Of a DNA stretch of 64,000 nucleotides, positions 61,509-64,000 are shown piece after piece (within the stretch, counting starts at the first letter, position 1; every line of letters starts with the position of its first letter). Below the pieces are notes generated by a model that saw nothing but the letters and a program-made list of their open reading frames with translations, did no database searches and was not told where the DNA came from. The position numbers and the translations under genes were made by a program. Source of the stretch: Rhodanobacteraceae bacterium. GTDB lineage: Bacteria; Pseudomonadota; Gammaproteobacteria; Xanthomonadales; SZUA-5. The stretch is from the NCBI GenBank assembly GCA_016713135.1, contig JADJPR010000001.1:1-64000 (forward strand). The letters are read 5' to 3'.

Positions 61509-63788
61509 TCAGCCGGATCCCGGCAAACCAGGCAGCGGCAGGTCGATGGTGCGCGTCGCCGCGCCCAGCCAGGGGCGGCCGTCGGCATGGCGGCGATGGT
61601 GCAGGCAGAGGGTGGCGTGCAGGGTGCGGATGAGGGAGGTGGCGGCGCCGTGGTCGGCTGGAGGGCACGAGGGCACGAGGGCACGAGGGCACGTGAGCGC
61701 GGCGGGATCCGGCACGTCGGTTTCGCGCAAGCTGATTGCTGTCGCAGGGCGGCGCTCTGGCGGAGCTGTTTCGTGCCCTCCAGGACTCACCGCAACCAGC
61801 GCCAGCACCCGCAGCCCCTCCCCCTCCGCATCCACGAGCCGCCGCAGCACCAGCGCCACCGCGGCATCGCCGGGTTGCGCGTTGCCGGCGGCGCGATTGA
61901 CCGGCTCGTCGCACAGGTCGACCGCGCCGACCAGCGCGGCGTCGATCTCGCCGCTGGCCAGTGCGCGCGCAGCGATGCGCAGCGCGATCAGCCCCGATGC
62001 GGCGCCGGCCTGCACGGTGTAGGAAGGACCGCTGGCATCGAACTGCGAGGACAGCCGGTTGGCCGGGATGTTGGGCATGCAGCCGAGCACGCCGGCGGCT
62101 TCCAGCGGCGCGATGACGCCGTCTTTCGCCAGATCGGCGCTGCGCCAGCGCGTGCCATAGCGCGCGACCTCTGCATCCGGCTCCATCCCGACCAACACCG
62201 AGCTGCGCGAGGGCAGCGGGCCGGACTGCGCCAGCGCCTCGCGCGCGGCGCGCAGCATCGCCAGCTGCTGCGGCAGCGCCTGTTTCAAGTCGTTCGGCGG
62301 GAAGCGCAGGCCGGCAAGATCCAGCTCGATGGTCTCCATCCGCGGCTCGATCGCGGCCTCGCCAAACAGCGCCGCGACGACCGCCGCGCGGTCCATCGCG
62401 TTGCCGATGCAGGCGCCGATGCCGACGATGGCGATGGGCGTCTCACCCCGTAGAGCGGAGCTTGCTCCGCGGACGCCTTGCGCGGGGGACGAGCCGAGCA
62501 AGCTCGGCTCTACGGGCGGGGTGGAGGCGTCGTCGGACAGGATCAGGTGCGCGTTGTTGCCGCCGAAACCGAAGGCCGAGATCGCGGCGATGCGCGGCGC
62601 GTCGGCGGGCCAGGGTTCGGCTTGCTGCAGCAAGTGGAAGGGCGATGCGGCCAGCGCCGCGATGGGCGCATCGACGGCACGACTGGGCGGCAGCACGCCG
62701 TGGCGCAGCGCCTCGGTCAGCTTGATCAGGCCGGCGGCGCCGGCGGCGGTGATCAGGTGGCCGAGGTTGGATTTGAGCGAGCCGATCGGCAACGGGCGCG
62801 CGCCGTAGACCTGCGCGGTGCTGCGGAGCTCGGTGCCGTCGCCGACCGGCGTGCCGGTCGCGTGGCATTCGAGCAGCGAGACCTCCGTGGCTGCGATGCC
62901 CGCAATCGCCAGCGCGGCCGCCATCGCGCGCCGCTGGCCGCTCTCGTCCGGCACCAGCAGGCCCTTGCCGCGACCGTCGTTGGACAATCCGATGCCGCGG
63001 ATCACCGCATGAATGGTGTCGCCGTCGCGGCGCGCGTCGGCCAGGCGCTTGAGCGCCAGCAGGGCGCAGCCCTCGGCCGGCAGCAGGCCATCGGCGTCGC
63101 GGTGGAAGGGGCGCGATTGCCCGCTCTTGCTGAGCGCGCCTAGCGCGGCGAAGCCCTGGTGCAGGAACAGGTCGTCGGCGCGCTGCACCGCGCCGGCCAG
63201 CATCAAATCGGCGTCGCCATCGGCCAGCGCGTCGCAGGCCAGCTTGATCGCGTACAGCGAGCTGGCGCAGGCCGCGTCCAGGCAAAAGCTGCCGGCGGTC
63301 AGTCCGAGCGCCTGCGCCAGCAGCGCCGCGGTGCCGCCGCTCATCGCGCGGTTGCGCGCGTCGCCCGGCGGCAGCCCGCGCCAGACGCGGTCCGCGTACG
63401 CGGCCATCGCCTCGCTGGGAAAGCCCAGGTTGCCGACCACCGCGCCGACGCGCGCGGGGCGCGCACGCACGTCCGCGATCGCTTCGCGGCCACAGTGCAG
63501 CAGCCAGTGCACCAGCGGGTCGAGGCCCGCGAGCTGCTCTGGCGGCAACGCGAAACCGCGCGGATCCCAGATCGAATCGAAGCCGTCGACATAGCCGCCG
63601 CAGTCCGACCAGCAGTGGTCCGGCGCGGGCTGGTCAGCGGCGCACAGCACCGATGACGACACCCGCCAGCGACCCGCCGGCGCGCTGCGCGTCAAATCGC
63701 GCCCGGCCAGCACCGCATCCCACAACTGCTGCGGCGACAACGCGCCCGGCAGCACACAGGCACGGCCAACGATGGCGATGGGGGTCAT
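61509..63788 (-). CDS. PUFA-synthase-like ketosynthase - chain-length-factor protein (PfaC-type N-terminal half)
   Basis: The 759-residue protein starts MTPIAIVGRACVLPGALSPQ. The KS domain (about 1-430) has the active Cys in FCLDAACASSLYAIKLA, His in ECHATGTPVGDG and His in SNLGHLITAAGAAGLIKL. A second KS-fold domain (about 450-690) has the Cys position lost (SYTVQAGAASGLIALRIA), as in chain-length factors. Two in-frame foreign-looking insertions are present: a REP pair in the KS-CLF linker (62450-62513) and element D near the C-terminal end (61658-61783). KS-CLF in PfaC elongates polyunsaturated or highly reduced acyl chains. The KS-MAT-ACP-KR partner is not in the window and is probably to the right. 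Confidence 0.85.
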   Translation of the reverse strand: MTPIAIVGRACVLPGALSPQQLWDAVLAGRDLTRSAPAGRWRVSSSVLCAADQPAPDHCWSDCGGYVDGFDSIWDPRGFALPPEQLAGLDPLVHWLLHCGREAIADVRARPARVGAVVGNLGFPSEAMAAYADRVWRGLPPGDARNRAMSGGTAALLAQALGLTAGSFCLDAACASSLYAIKLACDALADGDADLMLAGAVQRADDLFLHQGFAALGALSKSGQSRPFHRDADGLLPAEGCALLALKRLADARRDGDTIHAVIRGIGLSNDGRGKGLLVPDESGQRRAMAAALAIAGIAATEVSLLECHATGTPVGDGTELRSTAQVYGARPLPIGSLKSNLGHLITAAGAAGLIKLTEALRHGVLPPSRAVDAPIAALAASPFHLLQQAEPWPADAPRIAAISAFGFGGNNAHLILSDDASTPPVEPSLLGSSPAQGVRGASSALRGETPIAIVGIGACIGNAMDRAAVVAALFGEAAIEPRMETIELDLAGLRFPPNDLKQALPQQLAMLRAAREALAQSGPLPSRSSVLVGMEPDAEVARYGTRWRSADLAKDGVIAPLEAAGVLGCMPNIPANRLSSQFDASGPSYTVQAGAASGLIALRIAARALASGEIDAALVGAVDLCDEPVNRAAGNAQPGDAAVALVLRRLVDAEGEGLRVLALVAVSPGGHETAPPERRPATAISLRETDVPDPAALTCPRALVPSCPPADHGAATSLIRTLHATLCLHHRRHADGRPWLGAATRTIDLPLPGLPGSG
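61658..61783. repeat. Inverted-repeat element D inside the KS-CLF gene (126 bases, in-frame)
   Basis: CTGGAGGGCACGA (61658-61670) and TCGTGCCCTCCAG (61771-61783) are perfect 13-bp terminal inverted repeats. The left end extends as four tandem GAGGGCAC units. The element is 126 bases, so it adds 42 codons (Pro/Arg-rich) without breaking the frame. Confidence 0.7.
62450..62513. repeat. GTAG-type REP pair in the KS-CLF linker
   Basis: The element starts GTAGAGCGGAGCTTGCTCCG and ends GCCGAGCAAGCTCGGCTCTA plus C. Each half is a hairpin headed by GTAG on its own strand, the pattern of REP pairs in Stenotrophomonas, Xanthomonas and Pseudomonas. It is translated as part of the KS-CLF protein (SLLGSSPAQGVRGASSALR on the minus strand). 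Confidence 0.8.
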
Positions 63789-63813
63789 GGGCGGGGGGCT
63801 CGGGGGAAGCAGA

Positions 63814-63983
63814 AGCGGGACTGGGGGCTGGGGGCTGGGGCGAGTGCGCGGAAGGCCGGGGCAAAGCGTTGGCTGGCGCGAGCGCACGGCATGCGGTGGA
63901 AGCCGCATTCGCGCATGCGATCAGCCGCGTCCCGCGATGCGCTCCCCGCGCACTCACCCAAGCCCCCAGCCCCCAGCCCCGCT
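63814..63983. repeat. G-rich inverted-repeat element, copy C (upstream of the KS-CLF gene)
   Basis: Arms at 63814-63851 and 63946-63983 are 38 bases each and match at 35 positions in inverted orientation. The left arm begins AGCGGGACTGGGGGCTGGGG. It lies in the 212-base stretch upstream of the KS-CLF gene, so it may also affect its expression. A minus-strand TGA at 63987-63985 could be the stop of the next gene to the right, but only five of its codons are visible. Confidence 0.75.
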
Positions 63984-64000
63984 CTCAACCCAGCCAGGGC

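Noticed and set aside
1..64000. rRNA, tRNA or CRISPR loci
   Set aside because: No conserved rRNA blocks, no cloverleaf-like sequence with a TTCGANNC arm in context, and no regularly spaced identical repeats were seen by eye. A covariance-model scan would be the decisive test.

Overview
The window looks like chromosomal DNA from a high-GC gammaproteobacterium, most likely of the Lysobacterales/Xanthomonadales or a close uncultured relative. Signs of this are strong GC bias at third codon positions, many secreted proteins ending in a short (F/I)x(N/D)GFE tail, a CreB/CreC-type two-component system, GTAG-type REP pairs, and several Ser/Thr kinases with TPR tails. I saw no rRNA, tRNA, CRISPR array or integrase. 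The taxonomic call is inference.

Layout, left to right. 1-9.5 kb: the start of a secreted beta-helix-like protein, an ECF sigma factor/Ser-Thr kinase operon, a small conserved protein, a large secreted GFE-tailed protein, an NTF2-like membrane protein and a Sel1-repeat protein. 9.5-16.75 kb: the most interesting segment. A lasso-cyclase-like asparagine synthetase homologue, a 1645-residue secreted C25 (gingipain-like) peptidase and a 62-residue lasso-type RiPP precursor lie on one strand. They are bounded by a perfect 36-bp direct repeat, and each repeat copy carries the 3' end of a flanking gene. This looks like an inserted cassette. 16.7-29.6 kb: DUF547 protein, membrane protein, lipoprotein hydrolase, two secreted GFE-tailed proteins, acyltransferase, GNAT, peroxiredoxin-like protein, DUF4331 protein, TPR lipoprotein and outer-membrane barrel. 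29.6-39.5 kb: OmpA-family protein and Ser/Thr kinase operon, a frameshifted delta-60-repeat GFE protein, a frameshifted Na+/H+ antiporter, and an FHA-AAA+-Fis regulator whose GAFTGA loop is degenerate. 39.7-54.2 kb: alpha-amylase, a hairpin-rich 0.8-kb gap, a secreted multidomain protein, a second ECF sigma/kinase operon with an unusual HGD kinase, a membrane protein-creB-creC operon, a GFE protein behind a 24-bp palindrome, and a membrane protein/XRE regulator pair. 54.4-64 kb: a secreted protein with an internal GFE motif, then a minus-strand PUFA-synthase-like locus (KS-CLF, AT-DH-DH, phosphopantetheinyl transferase) that runs off the right edge.

Themes. Phospho-signalling recurs: three Ser/Thr kinases, two coupled to ECF sigma factors, plus one FHA-domain regulator. 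Secreted proteins with a common C-terminal motif recur six times, once internally. The PUFA-like locus is peppered with short G-rich inverted-repeat elements and a REP pair sitting in linkers. Several genes carry one- or two-base indels in C/G runs. These could be sequencing errors or real decay, and I report both options.
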